A stretch of DNA of 22,633 nt, from NCBI GenBank assembly GCA_027364815.1, contig DAHXOQ010000015.1, forward strand, positions 1 to 22,633, in the 5' to 3' direction. This DNA comes from Acidobacteriaceae bacterium (lineage in GTDB: Bacteria > Acidobacteriota > Terriglobia > Terriglobales > Acidobacteriaceae). Of the stretch, positions 14,884-22,633 are shown piece after piece. Made by a program: the position numbers and the translations under genes. The stretch's first letter is position 1. Every line of letters begins with the position of its first letter. Below the pieces are notes generated by a model. It made no database searches. It worked only from the letters and a program-made list of their open reading frames with translations, and was not told where the DNA came from.

Positions 14884-16176
14884 TCAATGAGTGCTCCTGC
14901 ACTCTTCTATCGGAATGTGTACCTGCTCCACAATCTCCAGCCCAAAACCCTCCAGCGCGGGAATGTGCATCGGGGTATTTGAAAGCAGCCGAATGCGGCT
15001 GATTCCCAGGTCGCTCAAAATCTGCCCGCCGATTCCAATCGCCCGCAGATTGCGTCCCGTCCTTGCCTGCGGGCCTTCTAGTGCGCGCAGTTCCTTGTGC
15101 AGAATCAAGCGCGGAACTGGTGATGCGATTGCTTCGCCGGCCATGGTGAAACTCTTCGCCTCGGCCTTCGCTTCAACTTCAAATCCACGAGAAGTACTGT
15201 GCAAGTACAAAATTGCGCCGCAACCCTCGGCGGCAATCATGCGCATCGATTCATCGAGCGTCTCACGGCAGTTGCAATCGGCAGCAAAGAGATCACCTGC
15301 CGTGCAGCGGGTATGAACGCGAACCAGGACCGCTCGCTCGCAATTGTGCACCGTGGAGTTCATTTCGCCCAATGCTGCAGGGCAGTGTTCACAAAGCTCT
15401 CCGCGCACCAGCGCAATGTGACTCTCACCGCCATTGACCGCACTTTCATAAGCGATCATGCGGAACTCACCGTGGCGGGTCTGGATTGTGCTTTGGCCGA
15501 CACGATTGATGTGCCGCTCATGACGCATGCGGTAGCGGATCAACTCGGCAACGGTTAGAATCCTCAACCCATGCTCGTTGCAAAATGGAATCAGGTCAGG
15601 TATCCGGGCCATCGCGCCGTCGTCGCGCATAATCTCGCAAATTACACCGGATGGATTCAGACCAGCCATGCGCGCCAAGTCAACCGACGCCTCCGTCTGC
15701 CCGGCGCGAACCAGCACGCCGCCATTGCGCGCTCGCAAAGGAAATATGTGACCAGGACGAGCCAGATCAGCAGCATTGCTCTTCGCATCGATCGCCGTCC
15801 GTATCGTGTGGCTGCGGTCGGCAGCTGAGATTCCCGTTGTCACGCCTTCGCGCGCCTCAATCGTCTCAGTAAATGCCGTTCCAAAACGAGACGAATTATG
15901 CTGAGTCATCGGCGGCAAGGGCAAAAAGTCGGCGCGCGCTTCCGTCAGTGTCAGGCAGATGAGTCCGCGGCCATAACGGGCCATGAAGTTGATGGCCTCC
16001 GGCGTAATGAACTCGGCCGCCATCGTCAGGTCGCCCTCGTTTTCGCGGTCCTCGTCATCCACGACGACGACCATTCGGCCGGCGCGAATCTCGGCCAGCG
16101 CTTCCGGCACGTCGATGAAAGGAGGAGCGAAGATTTTCTCGGTTTGCGGCATTGGGCTCGGTTCAGCAACTTTCAT
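14884..16176 (-). CDS. ribBA: RibBA: DHBP synthase with divergent GTP cyclohydrolase II-like half
   Basis: 430 aa from the ATG chosen at 16176. The RibB half (about 18-215) is complete: VVVDDEDRENEGDL (40-50), then GLICLTLTEARAD, RFGTAFTETIEAREGVTTGISAADRSHTI, RPGHIFPLRAR and the HxE-type end. It makes 3,4-dihydroxy-2-butanone 4-phosphate from ribulose 5-phosphate for riboflavin. The RibA half (about 225-430) keeps zinc cysteines C291, C301 and C303, but with C-x9-C-x-C instead of the C-x10-C-x-C I know. The substrate loop reads HSTSRGFEV (326-334) where typical enzymes have RQEGRGIGL, and NLRAIGIG (376-383) replaces D-x-RDYGIG. GTP opening may therefore be altered or lost. A GTG at 16233 would extend the protein but lies inside the neighbouring terminator T-run. 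No clear ribosome site is seen. Confidence 0.9.
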   Translation of the reverse strand: MKVAEPSPMPQTEKIFAPPFIDVPEALAEIRAGRMVVVVDDEDRENEGDLTMAAEFITPEAINFMARYGRGLICLTLTEARADFLPLPPMTQHNSSRFGTAFTETIEAREGVTTGISAADRSHTIRTAIDAKSNAADLARPGHIFPLRARNGGVLVRAGQTEASVDLARMAGLNPSGVICEIMRDDGAMARIPDLIPFCNEHGLRILTVAELIRYRMRHERHINRVGQSTIQTRHGEFRMIAYESAVNGGESHIALVRGELCEHCPAALGEMNSTVHNCERAVLVRVHTRCTAGDLFAADCNCRETLDESMRMIAAEGCGAILYLHSTSRGFEVEAKAEAKSFTMAGEAIASPVPRLILHKELRALEGPQARTGRNLRAIGIGGQILSDLGISRIRLLSNTPMHIPALEGFGLEIVEQVHIPIEECRSTH

Positions 16177-16233
16177 AGTTGTACTGAACCATTGTCGCGC
16201 ATTGGGTGAGGAATTTACAAAACCGCTGCGCAC

Positions 16234-16272
16234 AAAAAAGAAGAGCGTTGCCTGGTTGGCAACGCTCTTCTT
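16234..16272 (-). terminator. Intrinsic terminator of the small basic protein gene
   Basis: AAGAAGAGCGTTGCC (16238-16252) and GGCAACGCTCTTCTT (16258-16272) form a perfect 15-bp stem with a TGGTT loop. On the - strand it is followed by six T (complement of 16234-16239). It lies 22 nt beyond the stop of the 75-aa gene and separates it from ribBA. Confidence 0.92.
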
Positions 16273-16293
16273 GCAAAAGCTCCAAAACTTGTA

Positions 16294-16521
16294 TTACAAC
16301 GTCGACTCAATCTCAAAGCCCCAGGCCTCCAACAGCGCCTCAGGAATGTACTTTGAGTTCTTGTTGCGGCGGGCCCACTCGCGAAGCCGGGTTGAGCGAA
16401 TGTATTGATCGGGCGTTATCTTGAATTCGACCACAATCTGTTCAAAGGAGGTGACTGTAGGCACGACTGGACCGATAGGCTCAGGCTTGCCCCAGTTAGG
16501 ATTGCCACGACGCTTTGCCAT
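16294..16521 (-). CDS. Small conserved-looking basic protein of unknown function
   Basis: 75 aa, MAKRRGNPNWGKPEPIG at the start, then TSFEQIVVEFKITPDQYIRS and LREWARRNKNSKYIPEALLEAWGF. The N-terminus is basic and proline/glycine-rich and probably flexible; the rest can form three short helices. There is no signal peptide, membrane segment or cysteine pair. I do not recognise a named domain. It resembles short hypothetical proteins I associate with Acidobacteriota, but I cannot confirm this. Reasons to accept it as a gene are a sensible composition, an AAGGA about 12 nt upstream, a strong terminator just past its stop, and transcription separate from its neighbours. A nucleic-acid-binding role is possible given the charge, but is only a guess. 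Confidence 0.7.
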   Translation of the reverse strand: MAKRRGNPNWGKPEPIGPVVPTVTSFEQIVVEFKITPDQYIRSTRLREWARRNKNSKYIPEALLEAWGFEIESTL

Positions 16522-16771
16522 TTGAATTGTTTGTCCTTGATGAGCGGATTTTAGATTGCCTTCTCAGGCCTGAGTCAGGGCTAGATATGCCCAGTAGACT
16601 CACTAGATATTTCTATTTTAAGGATTTTTTCTTCAAAAATCAATAGCAAATTGGCTTTAAAACATTGAAAAATGGGACGAGGGCAAGCTCAGCGTATTAA
16701 ACGCAATTGATTGATTTATTTAATTTTAGATTACCCTTTACTTGAATTTTATCCCTGTAAATTGCCAGTAA
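16522..16771. other. Intergenic region between the small basic protein gene and addA
   Basis: No gene is supported. The stretch is AT-rich, especially 16600-16740. CTCAGGCCTGAG (16563-16574) is a perfect 12-bp palindrome. CTAGATAT occurs twice, at 16581-16588 and 16603-16610, 22 bp apart (about two helical turns). These lie upstream of the 75-aa gene on the - strand and could be regulatory. I see no terminator for addA. Confidence 0.35.
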
Positions 16772-19700
16772 TTACACCTCCATTTTCCACCAGTCCAATA
16801 GTCTGGGCCTGGGGTAATAAATTCCTCCGCATATGCTCACTTTATCCCCGCGCAACTCTTTCAAAACACGCGCGTAAGTCTCAATTTGCGGGGCATAGAA
16901 CTCGCGCTGCCCGGGCAATTCCTCGCTCGTCAGCCTCTCAGTGCCCTGGCCGGACTTGTAGTCAATAATCCACCAAAAGGGTTCCTCTCCCTCCTCAGCC
17001 TGAGAAAGCGGCTCCTTCCCGGCTTGAAATAGCCTATCTATCTGAACCTGCCGGAGTTCCCCGTTCAAATCACCCGTCCAGCGAACTTCACTGGCTGCAT
17101 TTTTCTGCTCGTCCAAAATCCATCTGCCCAACGGATCCACTGCCGCCTTCAGTGTTACCAGGAACGCTTCATCAACAATCCTTTCTGCCTCAGCGTTTGA
17201 AATACCACTTGCACGTATCTCTGCCACGAGCCGCGGCCTGAAAGCCAACAAAGCCGCCTGCGTCTCCTGTAAAGTATCCTGCACGCCCAACTTCCCAAGC
17301 TTCTCCAGCAAAGTGTGGATTGCAGTTCCCAAAAGTCGTGATTCGATGCCACCCTCTCGCCGATGGTAAAGCTCCGGAGTCACTGGAATGTCAGATCCAG
17401 TGCTTGCTCTCTTCAATTGCGCGGCTACCGCAAATGCTTTGGGCAAACGCCGCAGACGCACTTTCACTGTGGGTTCACGGCGCTTCTCTTCATCGGCCTG
17501 TGCAACATTCTGTTTGAATTCAAGCACATTTCCGGTTGCGGCAAGTGCAAGCGCTTCATTTCCTTCACGCGTTGCCTCACGCGCCTTCAACCACTCAATA
17601 AACTCTGCGGCAATCTCGCTTTCAAATGCAGCGCGAGCAATCCCCAGCAGACTCTCAGGAGGAATTGAAACTTCAAAACCGCTTTCTTTTGACTGCTTGA
17701 TATCCGGTCTCGCAAAAAGATGCAATTCTTCACGGGCTCGTGTTGCAGCCACATAAAAGATCCGCCGTATCTCCTGCCGCTCACAATCACGAATCACTTC
17801 GTCAACCCACTTCTTGCAATCGCTACGCTCCTTGCCCTTCGGCTGAATGGGTGCAACAAGGAACTCAGTTGGCTCATCATTCTCTGTGTCGCTGACTCTT
17901 CTTCTTTCAAGCCAGCTCAACATACGCGGATCATTTTTCCCCGTTGTGGCTTGCAATTCAGGCACAATAACAATCTCGAATTCAAGGCCCTTTGATTTGT
18001 GCAGGGTCATCAATTGAATCCCGTATTCGCTGCTTGTTCCCGGATCAGGTTGCGCCATCAAATTACTAAGCGCGGTTTCAAGCGCGGTGCCCAGCAGGTC
18101 TTCTTCGCCCGCCGTCAATCCATCGAGCGCTTTCCACAGCAGATCCAGATTTACGCGTTCGGCAGCACCCACACAAGCCGCGCCACCTAATCGCAGCCAA
18201 ACCGACTCCAGCCAACTGCCAAGAGCTGCGGTTGGATTCGCAGCTCTTGTTCTGCGTGCAAACTCAATCGCGCCGAGAACGCGCTCAAGCCGTTCACGTG
18301 CATCCGCGTCAAGCAGATGCATGCGTTCTGCAATCAGGTCAAGAATGGGTCTGTGTAAAAGTTTCGGATCATCTGCACTGACAAGTTGATAGAGCGCATC
18401 GAGTTCAAGCCCGCACCACGGCGCACGCAATATGCCAAGCCAACTCAGCCGATCCTCAGGGTTCTGAAGTGCGCGCGCCAGAGCCAGCGCATCCTGCACT
18501 TCAGGCCGCTCGCTCAATGGCTCCAGATCGATTGCGCGGAAAGGCAACCCGGCCTCACGCAGTGCTGTTGCAATCGACGTAAGCTGGCTCTTTTTCCGGC
18601 CCAGAATCGCAACCCGGAATTTGCCTTTGGATTCGCGCGCCTCTTCGATCTCATTGCCATAACTGCGGCAAAGCTCCACAATCTCAGTGATCTGTTCCTC
18701 GCACGCTTCGTCACGCTCCTTCTGAGCAAGCACTTTCTCTTCGCTCTGGCCTCTGCTTGATGGTGCCTTCAGAACAAATTTCATGTGCAAATGCAAACCA
18801 TCGCCAGAGTTCGGCTCCATCGCCGCGCGGGCTGGCGTTGCATGCGCAAATCTAAAGCTGCTTCCATCATCAACAGCTGAAATCGCTTCAAAGACCTGGT
18901 TCAAACGATTGACCAATAAGGGTTGTGTGCGAAAGTTGGCTTCAAGTTTGAGCGCATTGAAGCTGAGCGGGTCCTCGCCCGGCACATCCAATCCCTGTTC
19001 GCGACTGCGAATGAAGAGCTCTGCATCGGCATTGCGGAAAAGATAAATTGACTGCATCGGATCGCCGACAACAAAGACTGTTCGGCCTTCGCGCTCTGGC
19101 CACTCGCGCACAATGCTGCCAAGCAACCTGTGTTGCACGCGGTTTGTATCCTGAAACTCGTCAACAAGAATGTGTTTGATCCCCTCAGACACAGCGAAGG
19201 CCGCTTCGCCGGTTGCGTTCATTCCTGCATTCAACACACCTTGCGCCAGAGCGGCGACCTCTGCAAAATCCATGCGTCCACGCTCTGCAAAGACGGTCTT
19301 TAGCTCGCCTGCAGCCTGACGAAGAACAGTGAAGCATGCACGAATAATGCGCCAATCCTCTTCGTCGTAACGGGATGGTGGAAGTTCACGCACAGCCTGA
19401 AGTACTTGATCAAACTTCGGAATTTCTTGAAACTGGTTTTTCAATTGAATCATATGCGACTGTTCGGCTTTGCAGCTTGCCGGGAAACCATTTTTGGCGT
19501 TAATGGCGGCACGGAAACTTCCTTTATCCGTAAGCAACATCTCCGCCAAAGCAATCATCGCCGCTTTATATTCAGCTATTGAATCGCGATTCGCTGGATT
19601 GAAAGCGGGAAACTCGGCCATCTCCGCAAGTTCCTGGTAAAACTCGCCGCCCGATTGCTCACATCCAAAGCGTGCCAACCGATGCGCCTCGCGTAACAAT

Positions 19701-20476
19701 TCATTTTTGCCCTCAAGAAGCTCACTCACACACTGCAAAGATTTGCGTGCGGCCTCCTCAAACGACCGCTCCAACCAAAGTCGTAGCTCAACATCATCCA
19801 GGCTCTGCGCAACCACAAAATGCTGCAACCACTTGTCGCGATTGCTCAGCATCTGCACCAGCTCTGTTTCAAGGTCGTTCCAGTTGTTGTCGCGCCATTC
19901 AAGAAGATCACGAATCGCCTGCCTCAAACGCGCATCACCGGCATCAAGACTCATCAGTGTGCGTCGTGCCGCCTCCCGGTACATCTCCTCGGGGCGCGGG
20001 TCCACATTCAACTCACCGCCAAAACTTGAGAGCAATGGTTGCTGAAGCGCAAGCTCACGACAGAAGGAATCAATCGTCGTAATGCGCAACCTTGCCGGCT
20101 GGTCAAGCAACTTCCACTCACACTCAGCGGAATGCGCATAAGCGGCTAACGCCAGCCGGCCCGCGCTTTCACCCTCAACGGCTTTCCCTGCTGAATTGCG
20201 CTCGGCCTTTTCCAACTCGCCCAGAATTCTATGGCGCATCTCGGCAGCGGCGGCATTTGTAAAAGTAATCGCAACTATCTCGCCGGGATCATCAACCGCA
20301 GCAAGCAGTGCAAGAAAACGCTCAGCCAGCAGAGTCGTTTTCCCTGACCCAGCCGGGGCCTCTACCAAAATGCACTCCCGGGGATTGAGCGCATGCTTCC
20401 GTTCAACTTCATCTGAAGGCGCTTGCATTGCCGCCTGATTGAGTCCGCGATTTTGAGGAGGCAACTTTTTACTCAT
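16772..20476 (-). CDS. addA: AddA/RecB-like UvrD-family helicase-nuclease
   Basis: 1234 aa; acts with the neighbouring AddB-like protein on double-strand DNA ends, unwinding and trimming them for recombination. SF1A helicase motifs in order: EAPAGSGKTTLL (GSGKTT 43-48), AITFTNAAAAEMRHRI (Ia), LVDEFQDTN (D439-E440), VFVVGDPMQSIYLFRNAD (III), LEANFRTQPLLV (IV), QLMTLHKSKGLEFEIVIVPE (V) and FYVAATRAREEL (VI, near 910). The C-terminus holds a RecB-type PD-(D/E)XK nuclease: LGTAIHTLLEKLG, D1147 in VQIDRLF, D1172-Y-K1174 in IIDYKSG, then QIETYARVL, so all key acidic residues are present. The start at 20476 is fixed by AGGAGG 6 nt upstream; the frame from 20497 is disfavoured. ATGAGTAA overlaps the stop of the upstream gene, a sign of translational coupling. 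Confidence 0.93.
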   Translation of the reverse strand: MSKKLPPQNRGLNQAAMQAPSDEVERKHALNPRECILVEAPAGSGKTTLLAERFLALLAAVDDPGEIVAITFTNAAAAEMRHRILGELEKAERNSAGKAVEGESAGRLALAAYAHSAECEWKLLDQPARLRITTIDSFCRELALQQPLLSSFGGELNVDPRPEEMYREAARRTLMSLDAGDARLRQAIRDLLEWRDNNWNDLETELVQMLSNRDKWLQHFVVAQSLDDVELRLWLERSFEEAARKSLQCVSELLEGKNELLREAHRLARFGCEQSGGEFYQELAEMAEFPAFNPANRDSIAEYKAAMIALAEMLLTDKGSFRAAINAKNGFPASCKAEQSHMIQLKNQFQEIPKFDQVLQAVRELPPSRYDEEDWRIIRACFTVLRQAAGELKTVFAERGRMDFAEVAALAQGVLNAGMNATGEAAFAVSEGIKHILVDEFQDTNRVQHRLLGSIVREWPEREGRTVFVVGDPMQSIYLFRNADAELFIRSREQGLDVPGEDPLSFNALKLEANFRTQPLLVNRLNQVFEAISAVDDGSSFRFAHATPARAAMEPNSGDGLHLHMKFVLKAPSSRGQSEEKVLAQKERDEACEEQITEIVELCRSYGNEIEEARESKGKFRVAILGRKKSQLTSIATALREAGLPFRAIDLEPLSERPEVQDALALARALQNPEDRLSWLGILRAPWCGLELDALYQLVSADDPKLLHRPILDLIAERMHLLDADARERLERVLGAIEFARRTRAANPTAALGSWLESVWLRLGGAACVGAAERVNLDLLWKALDGLTAGEEDLLGTALETALSNLMAQPDPGTSSEYGIQLMTLHKSKGLEFEIVIVPELQATTGKNDPRMLSWLERRRVSDTENDEPTEFLVAPIQPKGKERSDCKKWVDEVIRDCERQEIRRIFYVAATRAREELHLFARPDIKQSKESGFEVSIPPESLLGIARAAFESEIAAEFIEWLKAREATREGNEALALAATGNVLEFKQNVAQADEEKRREPTVKVRLRRLPKAFAVAAQLKRASTGSDIPVTPELYHRREGGIESRLLGTAIHTLLEKLGKLGVQDTLQETQAALLAFRPRLVAEIRASGISNAEAERIVDEAFLVTLKAAVDPLGRWILDEQKNAASEVRWTGDLNGELRQVQIDRLFQAGKEPLSQAEEGEEPFWWIIDYKSGQGTERLTSEELPGQREFYAPQIETYARVLKELRGDKVSICGGIYYPRPRLLDWWKMEV

Positions 20477-22633
20477 CACCCGCCTCCTCTTCATCACCGA
20501 GATCCATGCTCTCCTGCACGCGGCAAAGCACCTTCAACTCGCATTTCTTGCAAGTCGTGGGAGGCTCACGCGGGTCTACCTCGGCATCGCCTAACACAAA
20601 CTCATATGCAAGCCGCTCAATCTCGTCACTCCAGTCGTACAGCATCTCAGGAGTGAGCGGATATTTCTTCAGCGCATCCGTCTTCTTCAATGACGCAAAG
20701 AGCGTTTCATCTACATTCCTCACAAACCCGGCAAAGCTCTGCTCCTTCGCACTAATCTTCGCAAAGACCAGTCTGCCGAGTTCCTCTTTCGCCTCTGCCT
20801 GCTCTCTCTTCTCGCTGCTTTCACCCTTCATCGCGAAGCAAGCGTAAAGCGGCAACTGCACATCCTCAGGCCGCGGCAGATCCCAAAGTTTTGGTTTCAC
20901 ATCGCCGGTCTTGTAATCAATCACCAGCAGAGAACCATCCTTCAACCGATCCATGCGGTCAATCCGCACTTCGAGAGTCAGCCCACCGACTTCAATCGTG
21001 CGCTGCTCTTCATGCGCCACGACTTCAAACCCCTCACGCGCAACTTCGTAGCGTAGCCACTCGCTCACTAGCCGCGCCAAACGTTCCTTTTCAATTTCAA
21101 GATATGTCTGAGGCAATCGTGTGCGCTGCTCTGTGTCAATCTCGCTGTGAATCACATTCTGCGCATGCTTCAATACAAAACTTTCCAGTCTCTCATTATT
21201 GATTGAGTCTTCAGCAGACTGTTCCGCCAACTTGCGCAAATCATTGAGGTTCTTCAACCCACCCTGCTCAGGCCCTGACCAGATGGCAAACATGAGCTTA
21301 TGCAGCAAGTTCCCGCGCTGCCCCGGCGTCAAACCTATCTCCGCATCATTCCAGCCCTCAGCGCCAAGACGCCGTGTTGCAAATGCCTTGAATGCGCAAT
21401 TCGATTGCAGCGTGAGCAATTGAGCGCCGCCCCTTACCTTCGCTTGAAGATAAGGAATCCTGCGGCGCTCATCAACAAACCCCGTCACTGCATCATCACC
21501 CGCCGGCGCAATAAAATCCTGAGGCATTGCACACGCAGCCCCAACCATCTTTTCAATTAATCGCGAGGGCTTGCTCTCCTCTTCGCCGCACAATTTTGAA
21601 AATGAAAATTGTATCTCCGGCGCTGAATGAATCAAACGCTCTGTCACAGAACGCGCAAGCTCCCAATCCACCTCTGCCGTCGAATGCGGCATGCCAGCAT
21701 CACGTTGCACGCCAATAGGTAATAGCGGATTCGTAGTGCCTGCAGTTGGCCAACTTCCCTCTTTCGCGCCCAAAAACCAGATTCCATCTGCACTCAACCC
21801 CGCCGACTCAGCAGGCCCCACAATCAAAACCGGCGCCTCGCGCGACTCCGGTACAAAGAGAGTTTCGGCAAGTGTTTCGCTCAGCAGCTCACAGAACTCG
21901 CTCCACTGCACGCGTCGCCCATCAAAACCAAGTGCAGCTAATCCTTCAACAGTTTTCTCAAAACGAACTCGCGCCTGCTCCTCAGTGCTTGCAAGCGATC
22001 CGGCCCCCGGCCATCCCGTTAAATTCAGCAACTCCCGAACCACCGTTGACCACTCCAACTGCGTCTTCCGTGCACTCACCCGCTCGCCGCCACCAGCCTC
22101 GCGCAACTTCAATTGCGCCTTGCGCATTCTCTCCACCCAACGCTCTAATAGTGAACTTACCGGCGAAGCTATCTCCTGCAAACTATCTCGTTCAATCTGC
22201 CGCTCGGCCATCTTGAAAAATTGTTCCAGCGTCCACTCCGGCTGTTCTTTCTGCCTCCGCCTCGCCCCTCGCATCAGTCGCTGCAAGGCAGCAGATTCTT
22301 CTGCTGATTTTGACGCTCGCCCAGTCGAGAAGAGCCAATCCAATTTGTGTTCATCAAGCGGTCCACTCAGCCAACGCAGCAGCAGCTCCGCTGCATGCAA
22401 CAAAGGAATCCGGTTCAACGGCTGACCGAGTGAAAACTCAATCGCTGGCAGACGCTCACTCTCAAGCCAACGTGCAAAGGCCCGCTCAATCTCACCGCGT
22501 CGCTCGCCTACTTCACTTGTAATCACCAGCAACCGCGCAGCAGGCTCAGCCTTTAGCTTTTGATTGCACCAGAGTACGCAGGCCGCCAGTTCCGCCGTAA
22601 GCTCAGCAGCTTCATAATACGCGGCCCTCTCTG
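20469..22633 (-). CDS. AddB-like PD-(D/E)XK nuclease with Fe-S cysteines (5' partial)
   Basis: The frame is open from the window edge, so the N-terminus is missing; at least 721 residues are present and the TTG at 22532 is not a real start. It resembles the AddB/TIGR03623 'probable DNA repair protein' group, partner of AddA-like helicases. The helicase-like part includes VLIVGPAESAGLSADGIWF and LGAKEGSWPTAG. The nuclease has LLHKLMFAIW, VRIDRMDRLKDG, LLVIDYKTG (20910-20918) and VQLPLYACF. Four cysteines fit the AddB iron-sulfur staple: one in SNCAFKAF (21396-21398) and three in CKKCELKVLC (20523-20552), with C-x2-C-x5-C spacing. The stop TAA (20469-20471) lies inside the first codons of addA. 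No Walker A motif is seen in the visible part. Confidence 0.88.
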   Translation of the reverse strand, partial: ERAAYYEAAELTAELAACVLWCNQKLKAEPAARLLVITSEVGERRGEIERAFARWLESERLPAIEFSLGQPLNRIPLLHAAELLLRWLSGPLDEHKLDWLFSTGRASKSAEESAALQRLMRGARRRQKEQPEWTLEQFFKMAERQIERDSLQEIASPVSSLLERWVERMRKAQLKLREAGGGERVSARKTQLEWSTVVRELLNLTGWPGAGSLASTEEQARVRFEKTVEGLAALGFDGRRVQWSEFCELLSETLAETLFVPESREAPVLIVGPAESAGLSADGIWFLGAKEGSWPTAGTTNPLLPIGVQRDAGMPHSTAEVDWELARSVTERLIHSAPEIQFSFSKLCGEEESKPSRLIEKMVGAACAMPQDFIAPAGDDAVTGFVDERRRIPYLQAKVRGGAQLLTLQSNCAFKAFATRRLGAEGWNDAEIGLTPGQRGNLLHKLMFAIWSGPEQGGLKNLNDLRKLAEQSAEDSINNERLESFVLKHAQNVIHSEIDTEQRTRLPQTYLEIEKERLARLVSEWLRYEVAREGFEVVAHEEQRTIEVGGLTLEVRIDRMDRLKDGSLLVIDYKTGDVKPKLWDLPRPEDVQLPLYACFAMKGESSEKREQAEAKEELGRLVFAKISAKEQSFAGFVRNVDETLFASLKKTDALKKYPLTPEMLYDWSDEIERLAYEFVLGDAEVDPREPPTTCKKCELKVLCRVQESMDLGDEEEAGDE

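Noticed and set aside
16177..16233. GTG start extending RibBA by 19 residues
   Set aside because: The GTG borders the T-run of a neighbouring terminator hairpin, and the extra residues are not part of the DHBP synthase fold.
20477..20497. Upstream start for AddA
   Set aside because: It lacks its own ribosome site; AGGAGG is placed for the ATG at 20476 and falls within the extension itself.
1..22633. CRISPR array, insertion sequence or defence island
   Set aside because: No regularly spaced repeats, terminal inverted repeats, transposase or defence-gene domains are visible; AddAB-like genes are taken as housekeeping repair.

Overview
The window looks like a chromosomal segment of a soil-type Acidobacteriota (Terriglobales/Acidobacteriaceae-like). 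This is an inference from gene content and protein style: a GTP-type PEP carboxykinase, a BON lipoprotein with a glycine-zipper tail, a Tat-exported GH2 enzyme, a secreted M2 peptidase, and a RecB-like helicase paired with an AddB-like nuclease. There are no phage genes, transposases, CRISPR arrays or plasmid functions. It reads as ordinary chromosome with one decaying transport locus.

Layout. 219-3043 (+): a D-psicose/D-tagatose 3-epimerase-like sugar epimerase, then PEP carboxykinase with its own promoter. 3071-3099: a hairpin shared by the convergent PEPCK and BON genes. 3151-5547 (-): a BON lipoprotein and an MFS transporter of the anion/cation symporter type. 5628-6131 (-): two broken genes that the supplied ORFs do not reveal, the C-terminus of a sodium:solute symporter (SSS) with an internal stop and a small two-segment membrane protein with a frameshift. 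They sit directly beside tRNA-Ser(GGA) at 6165-6254 (-). 6456-10932 (+): a Tat-exported GH2 beta-galactosidase-like enzyme and a secreted M2 dipeptidase, closed by a strong terminator. 11026-12033 (-): arabinose-5-phosphate isomerase, divergent from 12123-13286 (+), a TlpA thioredoxin and a free-standing DsbD N-terminal-like protein. 13525-14869 (+): a HAD hydrolase and an outer-membrane beta-barrel protein. 14884-16176 (-): RibBA with an altered GTP cyclohydrolase II half. 16294-16521 (-): a small basic conserved-looking protein with a textbook terminator. 16772-22633 (-): an AddB-like nuclease (cut by the window edge) and an AddA/RecB-like helicase-nuclease, overlapping by 8 nt.

How the genes fit together. 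The left half is carbohydrate use: sugar epimerisation, gluconeogenesis, two transport systems (one dead), a secreted glycosidase and a secreted peptidase. The middle serves the cell envelope: a KDO precursor enzyme, periplasmic thiol-redox proteins and an outer-membrane protein. The right end is riboflavin synthesis and double-strand-break repair. The most notable observations are the decayed SSS locus, which exposes a small putative transporter partner, the divergent cyclohydrolase half of RibBA, and the TlpA/free nDsbD pair.
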